From Devosia marina (lineage in GTDB: Bacteria > Pseudomonadota > Alphaproteobacteria > Rhizobiales > Devosiaceae), in contig NZ_WQRF01000006.1 of assembly GCF_009758415.1 (NCBI RefSeq), positions 1-64,000 on the forward strand: 64,000 bases of DNA, written 5' to 3'. The number at the start of each line of letters is the position of its first letter. Position 1 is the stretch's first letter. Made by a program: the position numbers and the translations under genes. The notes under the pieces are model-generated. The model was not told where the DNA came from, made no database searches, and saw only the letters and a program-made list of their open reading frames with translations. Below are positions 34,827 to 44,317 of this stretch, in pieces.

Positions 34827-35765
34827 ATGTCAGACCCGTTCCCCACGACCGTTGAACAAGCCGCCATGCTGCTGCGCGCCGGGCAGCTCTGCGCTTTCCC
34901 CACCGAGACGGTTTATGGGCTTGGCGCCGATGCCACCAATCCCGATGCCGTGCTGGCCATCTATGAGACCAAGGGCCGGCCGCGCTTCAACCCGTTGATC
35001 GTGCATTGCGCCGATCTGACCATGGCAGAGCGCTTTGCGGAGTTCTCGCCCCTGGCGCGTCTACTGGCAGAAGCCTTCTGGCCCGGACCGCTCAGCATCG
35101 TCCTGCCGCTTCGCCCGGGACACGGGCTTACTGACATTGTCACGGCCGGCCTGGATACGGTTGCCTTGCGTGTGCCCGACCACCCCCTGGCGCTTGAACT
35201 TTTGCGCGCCGCAGACCGGCCTCTTGCCGCACCATCCGCCAATCCCTCGGGCAAGCTCTCACCCACGGCGGCCGAACAGGTCCACAAGGGCTTTGCCGGC
35301 AAAGTCCCCGTGCTCGATGGCGGCCCCTGCAAGGCGGGCGTTGAATCCACAATTCTTGCGGTGGACGCAGACAGGCTGGTTCAGCTCCGCGCTGGCGCGC
35401 TTTCTCGTCAGGAGATCGAGGACGCCATCGGCCGGCAGGTGGAACAGGTCGAAGCGGGCGCAGCGATATCGGCGCCCGGCATGCTGCTCAGCCACTATGC
35501 GCCCAATGCGGGCATTCGCCTCAACACCACCCCGATGCCGGGCGAGGCCTATCTGGCCTTCGGTCCCCTGGCCCCGCATAATAGTCTTGTGCGCAACCTC
35601 TCAGAAGGTGAAGACCTGCACGAGGCCGCCCGCAACCTCTTTTCCATGCTGCACGAACTCGATGCCATGGGCGCCCAGATGATCGCCGTCGCGCCCATCC
35701 CCGAAACGGGTCTGGGCGAGGCGATCAACGATCGTTTGAGGCGGGCCGCAGCGCCGCGTACCTAG
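34827..35765 (+). CDS. Threonylcarbamoyl-AMP synthase, Sua5/TsaC
   Basis: Enzyme of 312 residues making threonylcarbamoyl-AMP for tRNA t6A. The YrdC domain (about 5-205) has FPTETVYGLGADA, KGRPRFNPLIVH and SANPSG, and a C-terminal Sua5 domain follows with SPGMLLSHYAP-like SAPGMLLSHYAP. The presence of the second domain makes it Sua5-type. Its stop overlaps the convergent DnaJ-family stop. Confidence 0.94.
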   Translation: MSDPFPTTVEQAAMLLRAGQLCAFPTETVYGLGADATNPDAVLAIYETKGRPRFNPLIVHCADLTMAERFAEFSPLARLLAEAFWPGPLSIVLPLRPGHGLTDIVTAGLDTVALRVPDHPLALELLRAADRPLAAPSANPSGKLSPTAAEQVHKGFAGKVPVLDGGPCKAGVESTILAVDADRLVQLRAGALSRQEIEDAIGRQVEQVEAGAAISAPGMLLSHYAPNAGIRLNTTPMPGEAYLAFGPLAPHNSLVRNLSEGEDLHEAARNLFSMLHELDAMGAQMIAVAPIPETGLGEAINDRLRRAAAPRT

Positions 35766-36721
35766 TCGCGCACCTTGTACGGATTCTGATCGCGCATGAA
35801 ACGCGCCAGCGCTTCCAGATCCGCATCGCCGCCCGGCGGCAGCACCACGCGAATATTCACATAGAGATCGCCATCACCATAGAGCCCCTTGCCCTTGAGG
35901 CGCAGGGCCTTTGAAGTGTCCATGCCCGGGGGCAGGGTGAGCTCCACCGAACCATCCAGCGTCGGCACGCGCACCTTGGCGCCCAGCACCGCTTCGTAAA
36001 GCGTTACCGGCACATCGGTGCGCACGTCATGCCCATCCTTGCGGAAAGTCTTCGACTTTTCGAAACGCACTGTCACCAGCGCGTCGCCCGGTTCCCCATA
36101 GGGGCTTGGCGAGCCCTGGCCCTTGAGGCGAATCTGCTGACCTTCCTCGACCTTTTCAGGCAGCTTGACCGAGAGCACCTTGCCGCTCGGCATGCGCACC
36201 GGTACGGAGGCCGCCTTGTGCGCGTCTTCGAGCGATATGGTGACATTGACGACCACGTCGTCGCCCTTGCCCATGCGGCCGCCAGCGCCGCCGGTGGCAG
36301 TGCCGGTAAACGGGTCCCACTGTGCGCCGCCCGCAGCGCCGCGCGCACCTGCGCCGCCGCGAGGCTGTCCGCCAAAACCGCTCATGAACTCCTTGAGAAT
36401 ATCCTCGGCGGAAAAGCCACCCGCACCGGCACCGGCACCGGGCCGGGCACCCCCGCGCGCACCGCCAAAGCCGCCATTGCCGAAGCCGGCAAAGCGCGGA
36501 TTGCCGTCAGCGTCGATTTCGCCGCGGTCAAATTGTCCCCTCTTTTCGCTGTCGTTAAGCAGGTCATAGGCATGCGTCGCCTCGGCAAACTTGCCGTGCG
36601 CCGTCGGGTCGCCAGGATTTTGGTCGGGGTGGTACTTCTTGGCCAGCTTGCGATAGGCGGACTTTATGTCCTTCTCGCTTGCGGACCGCGACACCCCAAG
36701 TACGGTGTAAGGATCGCGCAT
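35762..36721 (-). CDS. DnaJ-family co-chaperone, CbpA-like
   Basis: Protein of 319 residues. J domain 1-70 with KYHPDQNPGD, then a Gly/Ala-rich linker (about 80-140), then two DnaJ C-terminal beta domains with no zinc-finger cysteines, as in CbpA/class B co-chaperones. The ATG at 36721 is chosen over an upstream TTG. The linker is long and low in complexity. Confidence 0.93.
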   Translation of the reverse strand: MRDPYTVLGVSRSASEKDIKSAYRKLAKKYHPDQNPGDPTAHGKFAEATHAYDLLNDSEKRGQFDRGEIDADGNPRFAGFGNGGFGGARGGARPGAGAGAGGFSAEDILKEFMSGFGGQPRGGAGARGAAGGAQWDPFTGTATGGAGGRMGKGDDVVVNVTISLEDAHKAASVPVRMPSGKVLSVKLPEKVEEGQQIRLKGQGSPSPYGEPGDALVTVRFEKSKTFRKDGHDVRTDVPVTLYEAVLGAKVRVPTLDGSVELTLPPGMDTSKALRLKGKGLYGDGDLYVNIRVVLPPGGDADLEALARFMRDQNPYKVRD

Positions 36722-36833
36722 TGGGTCCAATCTTTGTCTTGGGGCATTGTTCGCCCCTTAATTGAAGTCCTATATGGCCACGCCCCCAGCCCTTGTCCAG
36801 TTGTGGCACGGGCAACGCGCAGGAAATATCGCT

Positions 36834-37463
36834 ATGTTGCAGACCCTGACCGAACGCTTGTTCGACGATACCGACCGCACCGACCTCGATCCCTTCGCCA
36901 TCTTTGAGGAGTGGTTCGCCATGGCCCAGGACAGCGAGCCCAATGACCCGCATGCCATGGCGTTGGCGACCGCTGATACATCCGGCCTGCCCGATGTGCG
37001 CATGGTGCTGCTCAACCGCCGCGACGCCCGGGGATTCTGCTTTTTCACCAATTTCGAAAGCGCCAAGGGCAATCAGTTGCAGGCCAATCCGCAGGCCGCC
37101 ATGGTCATGCACTGGAAGAGCCTCAGGCGCCAGGTGCGCATGCGCGGCCCGGTGGAGCAGGTGACCGAGACCGAAGCGGACGAATACTTTGCCACCCGCT
37201 CCAGGGGCAGCCGCATCGCCTCGGCCACTTCCAAACAGTCCAGGCCGCTGGCCAATCGGCAGCAGATGATGGACGAAGTGGCGGCCCTGACCGCCATGAT
37301 CGGGGACGGCGAGATGAACCGGCCCCCACACTGGTCCGGTTACCGTCTGATCCCCACGGCCATCGAATTCTGGAAAGACGGCGAGTATCGCCTGCACGAT
37401 CGTGTTCGCTTCGCCCGCGACCTGCCCGGCGCCGCCTGGACCAGCACGCGCCTTTATCCGTAG
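36834..37463 (+). CDS. pdxH: Pyridoxamine 5'-phosphate oxidase
   Basis: FMN enzyme of 209 residues that makes pyridoxal phosphate. It shows NDPHAMALAT, RMVLLNRRDARGFCFFTNFES, the FMN/PLP-binding SLRRQVRMRG, and C-terminal FWKDGEYRLHDRVRF with WTSTRLYP. The ATG at 36834 has AGGA upstream and gives the usual length. An earlier ATG at 36774 would add 20 residues. Confidence 0.95.
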   Translation: MLQTLTERLFDDTDRTDLDPFAIFEEWFAMAQDSEPNDPHAMALATADTSGLPDVRMVLLNRRDARGFCFFTNFESAKGNQLQANPQAAMVMHWKSLRRQVRMRGPVEQVTETEADEYFATRSRGSRIASATSKQSRPLANRQQMMDEVAALTAMIGDGEMNRPPHWSGYRLIPTAIEFWKDGEYRLHDRVRFARDLPGAAWTSTRLYP

Positions 37464-37540
37464 GTGGTCGCGGAATATTTGTTCAAACAAGCGAAAGACC
37501 TTGCCGCTATTCTGCGCGCCGGATTGGGGAACAGGCCTTC

Positions 37541-38371
37541 GTGCGGATACTGATCAGAACCTCGAAGTGGGCTGTGTTGGCGCGGCGGCTGGGCAGTCTT
37601 GCCGTACCGCTGACCATCGTTCCGGTGCTCATGCATCGCGAGCGCTTCCTCGATTCAAGCGTGTTCCTTGTTGCGGCTCTGTTTGCCGCATTCGTCGCGG
37701 CGCTGGCCGTTCTGGCCGCGTGCATTGGCCTGGTGCGGCTCTGGCACACAGGTGATCAGGGCTGGAGCAAGGCTCTGTCCGGGCTGTTCCTGGGGCTGAT
37801 TTGCCTTGCGCCATTCGCCTATTACGGCGCCCAGGCGCTGCGCTACCCCATCGTCACCGACATCGCCACCGCTCCACGCAGCGAGCTGCCGCTGATCTTT
37901 GAGCCCGACACGGCCAGTATGCCCACGCCGCGCCTGCTCACTGCAGAAGAGCAACAGCGATTTTTCCCAAACGCCACCACCCGCACCTATCCGCTCGACC
38001 CGCTACAGCTTTTTGCCATCGTCGAGCATATTGTGCAGGTGCAGGGCTGGGATATCCGCCAGCGCCGTGAGCCGGGCATTGCCGGCACGCCTGGCCAGCT
38101 CAATGCACGTGTTCTCACGCTGCTGGGCTGGCGCGAAGAGGCGGTGCTGCGTGTCGCCGCCTCGGGCCGGGGCGCCGAGGTCGACATGCGCTCGGCCTCG
38201 ATAGGCGCGCTGCATGACCTGGGCTCCAACGGTCAACGTATCAGCGATTTCCTCGTCACGCTCGATAGCGAGGTGACCGCCTTCCTGCGCGACAATCCCA
38301 ATATCAATCAGCCAGCGCCTGCCGAACCCGAAGAGCCGGCAGCCGAAGTTGAGGACAACGGGCGCGGCTGA
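37541..38371 (+). CDS. DUF1499 family membrane protein
   Basis: Protein of 276 residues with three predicted N-terminal membrane helices (to about residue 105) and a soluble DUF1499 domain beginning near ALRYPIVTDIAT. The C-terminus is an acidic Pro/Glu tail. Function unknown. The start is a GTG preceded by GGGGA. It is convergent with glpK, and the two genes are separated by a hairpin that covers both stop codons. Confidence 0.85.
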   Translation: MRILIRTSKWAVLARRLGSLAVPLTIVPVLMHRERFLDSSVFLVAALFAAFVAALAVLAACIGLVRLWHTGDQGWSKALSGLFLGLICLAPFAYYGAQALRYPIVTDIATAPRSELPLIFEPDTASMPTPRLLTAEEQQRFFPNATTRTYPLDPLQLFAIVEHIVQVQGWDIRQRREPGIAGTPGQLNARVLTLLGWREEAVLRVAASGRGAEVDMRSASIGALHDLGSNGQRISDFLVTLDSEVTAFLRDNPNINQPAPAEPEEPAAEVEDNGRG

Positions 38372-38386
38372 CCCTATTGGGTCAGC
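38367..38386. terminator. Shared hairpin covering both convergent stop codons
   Basis: GCTGACCC and GGGTCAGC pair perfectly around TATT. The TGA of the + gene (38369-38371) and the TAG of glpK (38374-38376) both fall inside. There is no U-run on either side, so termination efficiency is uncertain. Confidence 0.45.
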
Positions 38387-39864
38387 GTCCGGCGCACCGC
38401 ATCGTTCCAGCCGGCGATCTTGGCCTTCCGGGTAGCGGCGTCCATTTCTGGTTCAAAGCGCCGGTCGCGGGCCCAGCCAGCCGCAAATTCGCTCATGCCG
38501 GGCCATACCCCGGCCTTCATGCCTGCCAGCCAGGCCGCTCCCAGGGCCGTGGTTTCGAGAATCTGCGGCCGGTCCACCGGTGCGTCGAGAATGTCGGCCA
38601 GGAACTGCATGGTCCAGTCCGACGCCACCATGCCCCCATCGACCCGAAGCACCGTTTCCGTGCTGCCGCTCGTCCAGTCCTTGCGCATGGCTTCAAGCAG
38701 GTCGCGTGTCTGATAGCTGACCGCTTCCAGTGCTGCCTTGGCGATTTCCGCCGGGCCGGTATTGCGGGTAATGCCATAAATGGCCCCGCGGGCATCGGCA
38801 TCCCACCACGGTGCCCCGAGCCCTACAAAGGCCGGCACCATATAGACGTTCTGGCTGGGGTCTGCGGTCCGCGCCAGCGGGCCGGTTTCGCTGGCGTGGC
38901 TCACCAGTTTCAGGCCGTCGCGGATCCATTGCACGGCGGCTCCGGCGATGAAGATCGATCCCTCCAGCGCATAAGTCGATTGGCCGTCGATCCGATAGGC
39001 GATGGTCGTTAGCAGCCGGTTCTGAGAGGGTACCATGTCGGTGCCGGTGTTGAGCAGAGCAAAGCAGCCAGTGCCATAGGTCGATTTTACCATGCCGGGT
39101 TCAAAACAGGCCTGCCCGATGGTTGCCGCGTGCTGATCGCCAGCCACCCCGAGAATTGGGATCGCTGCCCCGAACAGTTCGGCCTCCGCCGTCCCGAAAT
39201 CATCGGCACAATCCTTGACCTCGGGCAGGCTCGCCATGGGTACATCGAGCAGCGCGCAGAGCTCTGCGTCCCACTGGTTCTTTCCGATATCAAACAGCAA
39301 GGTCCGGCCGGCATTGGTTGCGTCCGTCGCATGCACCTTGCCTCCGGTTAGCCGCCAGATAAGGAAACTGTCTATGGTACCGAATGCCAGTTCGCCATTC
39401 TCGGCGCGTGTCCGCGCACCCTCCACCGTATCGAGCAGCCACTTCACCTTGGTGCCGGAGAAATAGGGGTCGAGCAGCAGGCCGGTGCGCTGGGTCACCA
39501 TCGCCTCGTGCCCGGCCTTTTTCAGTTCCGCGCAATACCCCGCAGTACGCCGATCCTGCCAGACGATGGCATTGTGGATTGGTTTGCCCGTCGCCCTGTC
39601 CCAGATCACGACCGTTTCGCGTTGGTTGGTAATGCCGATTGCCGCGATATCGCCGGCCGAGACGTTGGCGTCCGACAACGCTGTCTTGACCGACCAAACC
39701 ACGCTTTCCCAGATTTCCTCCGGATCGTGCTCTACCCAACCATCCTGAGGGAAGTGCTGGGTGAACTCCTTCTGGCCCACGCCTGCAATTTTGCGGTCCC
39801 CATCGAACACGATCGCCCGGCTCGATGTGGTGCCCTGATCAATCGCCAGAATGAATTTGGTCAT
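38374..39864 (-). CDS. glpK: Glycerol kinase
   Basis: Enzyme of 496 residues that phosphorylates glycerol. It has ATP-site [39 protein letters not shown], and [17 protein letters not shown] of the FGGY family. The ATG at 39864 follows GGGGGAG. It lies 84 bases downstream of glpD on the same strand, giving a glpD-glpK pair for glycerol use. No facilitator gene is present here. Confidence 0.97.
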   Translation of the reverse strand: MTKFILAIDQGTTSSRAIVFDGDRKIAGVGQKEFTQHFPQDGWVEHDPEEIWESVVWSVKTALSDANVSAGDIAAIGITNQRETVVIWDRATGKPIHNAIVWQDRRTAGYCAELKKAGHEAMVTQRTGLLLDPYFSGTKVKWLLDTVEGARTRAENGELAFGTIDSFLIWRLTGGKVHATDATNAGRTLLFDIGKNQWDAELCALLDVPMASLPEVKDCADDFGTAEAELFGAAIPILGVAGDQHAATIGQACFEPGMVKSTYGTGCFALLNTGTDMVPSQNRLLTTIAYRIDGQSTYALEGSIFIAGAAVQWIRDGLKLVSHASETGPLARTADPSQNVYMVPAFVGLGAPWWDADARGAIYGITRNTGPAEIAKAALEAVSYQTRDLLEAMRKDWTSGSTETVLRVDGGMVASDWTMQFLADILDAPVDRPQILETTALGAAWLAGMKAGVWPGMSEFAAGWARDRRFEPEMDAATRKAKIAGWNDAVRRTLTQ

Positions 39865-39948
39865 GCCCAACTCCCCCGGGGAATTCACTTCCCGCTCAAT
39901 TTTCAGTTTGCCCTGGTTTCCGCTCTCTGCGGGCAGCTCTGTTCGACG

Positions 39949-41439
39949 CTAGCTGGCGAGCCCGGCATTGGCGAGGTAATCCTCAAGCCGCGCCACATTT
40001 TCAGCGCTGACCTTCAATCCCAGCTTGGTACGCCGCCACAACACATCTTGTGCCGTCCGTGCCCATTCATTGGCAACCAGATAATCTACTTCCGCCGCAT
40101 ACAGGTCAGCCCCGAAATGCGCCCCCAAATCGGCCTCGGACCTGGCCTCGCCGAGCACTGCCTTTGTCCTGGTGCCATAGAGCCGCATCATGCGCCGGAG
40201 CAGGCCAGCATTCATTTGCGGATAGTCCATGCCCAACCGGCGCAGTTCTGCGTCAAAACTCTTGGGGCCAAAGTCTCCACCGGGCAGTGTGGCTGATTTG
40301 GTCCAGGCCGGCCCCTTCTTGCCCAGCACCTCTTCGATCTTTTCCAGCACCGACTCGGCCAGCCGCCGCGAGGTGGTCAGTTTGCCGCCGAACACATTGA
40401 CCACCGCCCCGTTTCCCGCATCCCCATCGAGCTTGAGCACATAGTCGCGCGTCGCTTCCTGGGCGGCGCTGGCGCCATCGTCATACAGCGGCCGCACCCC
40501 CGAATAGCTCCACACGATATCGTCTCGCCCCACGCTTTGGGCAAAATACTCATTGGTCGCCTTGAGCAGATAGTCGGTTTCTTCCTCGGTGATCGCTACA
40601 TCCTTGGGGTCGCCGTGATAGTCGCGGTCGGTCGTGCCGATCAGCGTGAACTCGCCCTCATAGGGAATAGCAAAGAAAATGCGCCCATCGCTGTTCTGGA
40701 AGAAATAGCAGCGGTCGTGGTCATAGAGTTTCCTGACCACGATGTGGCTGCCCTGAACCAGCCGCACATTATGCGCCCCGTTCCTGCCCATCGCCTGGTT
40801 GATGACATCATCCACCCAGGGGCCGGAGGCGTTGATCAGCATGCGCGCGCGAACGCTCTGCTTGCCGGCCTCGCCGTCCAGTTCCACGGTCCACCCGCCA
40901 TCTTCGCGCCGCGCCGAAACCACCTTGGTCCGCACATGCACGCTCGCGCCGCGATCCGCCGCGTCACGCGCATTGAGCACTACGAACCGCGAATCGTTGA
41001 CCCAGCAATCGGAATATTCGAACGCGAGCTTGTAGCCGGGCTTGAGCGGCTTGCCCGCCTCGTCCCGCGTCAGGTCCAGCGTCTTGGTCGGCGGCAGCAG
41101 ACGTCGTCCGCCCATATAGTCGTAAAGCGCCAGCCCCGCCCGCAGCACGGCAGCCGGCCGCAACCCCTTGTGATGCGGCAACACGAAGCGCAGGGGCCAG
41201 ATGATATGCGGGGCCGAGGCCCAGAGCACTTCGCGCTCGGCCAATGCTTCATGCACCAGCCGGAATTCGTAATGTTCAAGATAGCGCAACCCGCCATGGA
41301 TCAGCTTTGTCGCTGCTGACGAGGTCCCCGATGCCAGATCGTTCATTTCGGCCAGGGCCACGCTATAGCCGCGTCCCACCGCATCGCGTGCCACGCTGGC
41401 TCCGTTGATCCCGCCGCCAATGATAAAAATATCCAGCAT
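39949..41439 (-). CDS. glpD: Aerobic glycerol-3-phosphate dehydrogenase
   Basis: Membrane-associated flavoenzyme of 496 residues. FAD-binding GGGINGASVARDAVGRG, SGTSSAATKLIHGGLRYLE and FGGKLTTSRRLAE are hallmark motifs. It oxidises glycerol-3-phosphate to dihydroxyacetone phosphate and passes electrons to quinone. The promoter region carries three TTCG repeats, suggesting GlpR-type control. Confidence 0.97.
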   Translation of the reverse strand: MLDIFIIGGGINGASVARDAVGRGYSVALAEMNDLASGTSSAATKLIHGGLRYLEHYEFRLVHEALAEREVLWASAPHIIWPLRFVLPHHKGLRPAAVLRAGLALYDYMGGRRLLPPTKTLDLTRDEAGKPLKPGYKLAFEYSDCWVNDSRFVVLNARDAADRGASVHVRTKVVSARREDGGWTVELDGEAGKQSVRARMLINASGPWVDDVINQAMGRNGAHNVRLVQGSHIVVRKLYDHDRCYFFQNSDGRIFFAIPYEGEFTLIGTTDRDYHGDPKDVAITEEETDYLLKATNEYFAQSVGRDDIVWSYSGVRPLYDDGASAAQEATRDYVLKLDGDAGNGAVVNVFGGKLTTSRRLAESVLEKIEEVLGKKGPAWTKSATLPGGDFGPKSFDAELRRLGMDYPQMNAGLLRRMMRLYGTRTKAVLGEARSEADLGAHFGADLYAAEVDYLVANEWARTAQDVLWRRTKLGLKVSAENVARLEDYLANAGLAS

Positions 41440-41463
41440 GCCGCCGCCCCATCATCTCTTTGG

Positions 41464-41514
41464 TTCGTATGTAATGCATATTCTTTCGTTTTGGAAGGCA
41501 AGTGCTTTCGTATT
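41464..41514 (-). promoter_or_regulatory. Three TTCG-type half-sites upstream of glpD (DeoR/GlpR-like)
   Basis: TTCGTAT (41464), TTTCGTTTT (41484) and TTTCGTATT (41506) recur with TTCG cores 21 and 22 bp apart, about two helical turns, 25 to 75 bp before glpD. Direct TTTCGTT-type repeats are the known pattern of GlpR of the DeoR family. No GlpR gene is in this window. Confidence 0.55.
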
Positions 41515-41600
41515 AATCTACCATACAAGTGGGCGATTGACCTTGGTTCCGCCCAAGGCTAGGGCTTGCATATCCTCCCTCTGGCCCGGACTGCTGGCCG

Positions 41601-42536
41601 ATGCTTTCCATACTTGCCGTTATCGCGCCCATTTTTGCGCTCATCGCACTGGGCTACCTGGCCGTAAACCGTGGGCTGTATCCGGCTGACGGGGTGAAGG
41701 CGCTGATCGGCTTCGTCAACAATTTCGCCACTCCCTGCCTGCTGTTCTACTCAATCGGCACCAGCGATTTCCGCGCCGCCTTCAATATCGGCATTATCGG
41801 GCCCTATTATTTCGGTGCGATCGTCTGCTTCGTCCTCGGCATTGTGGTGGCGCGCCGTTTCTTCGGCAATCGGCCGGGCGAAGCGGTTTCGGCCGGTTTT
41901 TCAGCCATGTTCACCAACACCGTCCTGGTCGGCCTGCCGATCATGAGCCGGGCCTATGGCGATGAGTCGTTGCCGGTCACCCTGTCGATCATCGGGCTGC
42001 ATGGGGCAATCCTGTTGACCCTTGCGATGGTCACCATGGAGCTCACCCGTCGCGATGCCCAGCCTCTTGGCGCTACCCTGGCGCTGGCCATGCGGCGCGT
42101 CGTTGCAAATCCTCTGATCTGGGGCATTGCCGGCGGCATTTCGCTCTCGATCTCCGGAATTGATCTGGCTGAACCGATCGCGGCCTTCTTCCGAATGATG
42201 GCGCAGGCCGTGGTGCCGGCGGCCCTGTTCGGCATTGGTGGCGCGCTCAACGAATTCAAGCTGTCCGACAATTGGCAACAGGCTCTGGCAGCCTCGTTCA
42301 TCAAGCTGGTCATCCATCCGGCCATTGCCTATGGCCTGATGATCTGGGTGTTCCATGTGCCCATGGAGATCGCCCGCTATGGCATCCTGCTTTCGGCCAT
42401 GCCCTCGGGCATCAACATCTATGTCTTTGCCACCTTCTACGATCGCGGCGTCAGCGTTGCCGCCAATACCATCCTCATCGCCACCGTTCTCTCGGCCCTG
42501 ACGATTTCGGGTTGGCTGTATGTGTTGAGTTTGTAG
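41601..42536 (+). CDS. AEC family transporter (auxin efflux carrier type)
   Basis: Membrane protein of 311 residues with about ten predicted helices arranged as two repeats. Conserved features include FVNNFATPCLLFYSIG and NTVLVGLPIM. Bacterial AEC carriers export or import organic acids such as malonate or malate; the substrate is unknown. Divergent from glpD. Confidence 0.92.
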   Translation: MLSILAVIAPIFALIALGYLAVNRGLYPADGVKALIGFVNNFATPCLLFYSIGTSDFRAAFNIGIIGPYYFGAIVCFVLGIVVARRFFGNRPGEAVSAGFSAMFTNTVLVGLPIMSRAYGDESLPVTLSIIGLHGAILLTLAMVTMELTRRDAQPLGATLALAMRRVVANPLIWGIAGGISLSISGIDLAEPIAAFFRMMAQAVVPAALFGIGGALNEFKLSDNWQQALAASFIKLVIHPAIAYGLMIWVFHVPMEIARYGILLSAMPSGINIYVFATFYDRGVSVAANTILIATVLSALTISGWLYVLSL

Positions 42537-42560
42537 CCAAGGCGTGGTCCAGGTGGGACC

Positions 42561-43367
42561 TCAAACAGCCTTCACCACCGCCTGCTGTTGGATTTCTCCC
42601 ACGGGCACGGTCCGCAGCGGCAAAGCGCTTTCCGCATCAAGACCCACGGCCAGGCGCACATAGCGCTCGGTAGGACAGATCTGGTTCTGCGCGTCAAAAC
42701 CGATCCAGCCCAGTTTGTCGTCATAGGCTTCCGCCCAGGCGTGCAGCCCGCCGGGGCCCCCTTCGCCTGCCGCCAGATAACCGCAAACGTAACGGGCTGG
42801 AATATCGAGTGCCCGCGCCGCGCCGATAAACAGATGCACATAATCGGCGGTGGGCGGCAGCTCCGGTTCCGGCTCTGTGCCTTGGCCCTGCGTCTGTTCG
42901 CCCGTCGCCTGCATCTGCGTCATCGGCTCGTCTTCCTCGGGCAGGCCCAGCGTTTCGCCGACACGCGCCATTAACCCATGCAAAACATCCAGCCGGCTGT
43001 CCTTTGCCGAGCGATATTTCCCATAAAGCGTCACTGGTGCTCGGGTCAGCGCCGTCACCCTCTTGTACAATGACGGCACCGGCTCACCGGCAAGCTTGCC
43101 CAGCACGCCATTGGTGTCCTGGGTCACAACCGTACCGCGGGCGCCGATGGTGATCTCGCCTTCGGCCCTCGTCTGGTTCACCAGATGCACCGCATTGCCA
43201 TAGCCGTCGCAAAACCGCCCGGCATTGCCGATGCCGGCGGCTTCCACGCTCCAGCTCTCGACAGTCTGCGACGGTCCGCTCAGCGGGGTCAGCATCAGAT
43301 GCATGACCAGCGCCGCCGCACCGGGTGGCAGCGAACAGGTCAGGGAATGGTCAATCTCGATGCGCAT
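42561..43367 (-). CDS. Transglutaminase-like protein lacking the usual catalytic Cys
   Basis: Protein of 268 residues of the bacterial transglutaminase-like family. An N-terminal beta domain precedes a core with ALDIPARYVCGYL, H209 in LHAWAEAY and D225 in WIGFDAQN. The segment that should hold the nucleophile (GVCQD-type) reads PPTADYVH at 171-178, preceded by a Glu/Gln-rich insert at about 143-170. It is therefore probably non-catalytic. It lies three bases downstream of the alpha-E gene, in the trio known from many proteobacteria. Confidence 0.88.
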   Translation of the reverse strand: MRIEIDHSLTCSLPPGAAALVMHLMLTPLSGPSQTVESWSVEAAGIGNAGRFCDGYGNAVHLVNQTRAEGEITIGARGTVVTQDTNGVLGKLAGEPVPSLYKRVTALTRAPVTLYGKYRSAKDSRLDVLHGLMARVGETLGLPEEDEPMTQMQATGEQTQGQGTEPEPELPPTADYVHLFIGAARALDIPARYVCGYLAAGEGGPGGLHAWAEAYDDKLGWIGFDAQNQICPTERYVRLAVGLDAESALPLRTVPVGEIQQQAVVKAV

Positions 43368-43370
43368 GGT

Positions 43371-44315
43371 TCAATAGAAGTTATACGATTGCGACAGCGT
43401 GTCGGTCACCCGGTTATTGCGGGCTATGAACTCGTTGAGGAACTCGTGCAAGCCATCGGTGAAGATGGCTTCCATGCTGGCGCCTTCTACCAGGGCAAGC
43501 AAGCTGTCCGCCGCTTCCTGGCATTTCTCCTTGCGACCATAGATTTTGGCCAGGCTATCCAGATTCTGCTGCACGAAATTGGCGCAATAGATCAGGCTAC
43601 GCGGCATTTCGGGCCGCAGGATCAGGAAGTCGGCGATGTTATGGGCCTTGTAGCGGTCGTGATAGACATGCCGATAGGCCCTATGCGCCGAGGCCGCCCG
43701 CAGGATCAGCGTCCATTGTTGAATGTCGAGATCCCCACCCACCTGCGTGGCGCGCGGCAGCAGCACATAATATTTCATGTCGAGAATGCGCGCGGTATTG
43801 TCCGCCCGCTCGACAAAATTGCCCGCCTGCAGGAAGTTGAAGCCATCATCGCGCAGAATGGTGCCCAGCAGCGCGCCCCGGAATTCGTGGCTGCGCTGCT
43901 TCACCCATTGCAACAGGCCCAACAGCTTGGCGCCCCGCACATCGCGCGGCTTGATCTGGGAAAATTCCAGCCAGGCCCCGTTCATACTTTCCCACATGTC
44001 CCCGGTCAGCGCGGTGCGCACCGAGCGCGCATTGGTCCGCGCGGCCAGCAGGCAAGAATAGACCGACGAAGAATTGTCCGGGTCGAACATCATGTAATGG
44101 GCAACCGTGTCGACATCGGCCACCTCATGCTTGGCGTCGAAACCTTCATCGACTTCGGCGGCTTGCATCATCGAAACCAGATGTTCGCTGGCCCCGCCTT
44201 CGCGGCGGCTGGTCAGCGACATGCGGTACCCCACTTCGAGCAGACGGGCCATGTTCTCGGCCCGCTCCACATAGCGTGAAAGCCAGAACAGATTGGCAGC
44301 GGTACGTCCGAGCAT
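43371..44315 (-). CDS. Alpha-E domain protein
   Basis: Mostly helical protein of 314 residues (alpha-E/DUF403), beginning MLGRTAANLFWLSRYVERAENMARLLEV. The ATG at 44315 is two bases after the preceding stop and follows GGAAG. Members are nearly always encoded between a circularly permuted ATP-grasp protein and a transglutaminase-like protein, proposed to form a peptide-ligating or modifying system whose product is unknown. Confidence 0.92.
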   Translation of the reverse strand: MLGRTAANLFWLSRYVERAENMARLLEVGYRMSLTSRREGGASEHLVSMMQAAEVDEGFDAKHEVADVDTVAHYMMFDPDNSSSVYSCLLAARTNARSVRTALTGDMWESMNGAWLEFSQIKPRDVRGAKLLGLLQWVKQRSHEFRGALLGTILRDDGFNFLQAGNFVERADNTARILDMKYYVLLPRATQVGGDLDIQQWTLILRAASAHRAYRHVYHDRYKAHNIADFLILRPEMPRSLIYCANFVQQNLDSLAKIYGRKEKCQEAADSLLALVEGASMEAIFTDGLHEFLNEFIARNNRVTDTLSQSYNFY

Positions 44316-44317
44316 TC

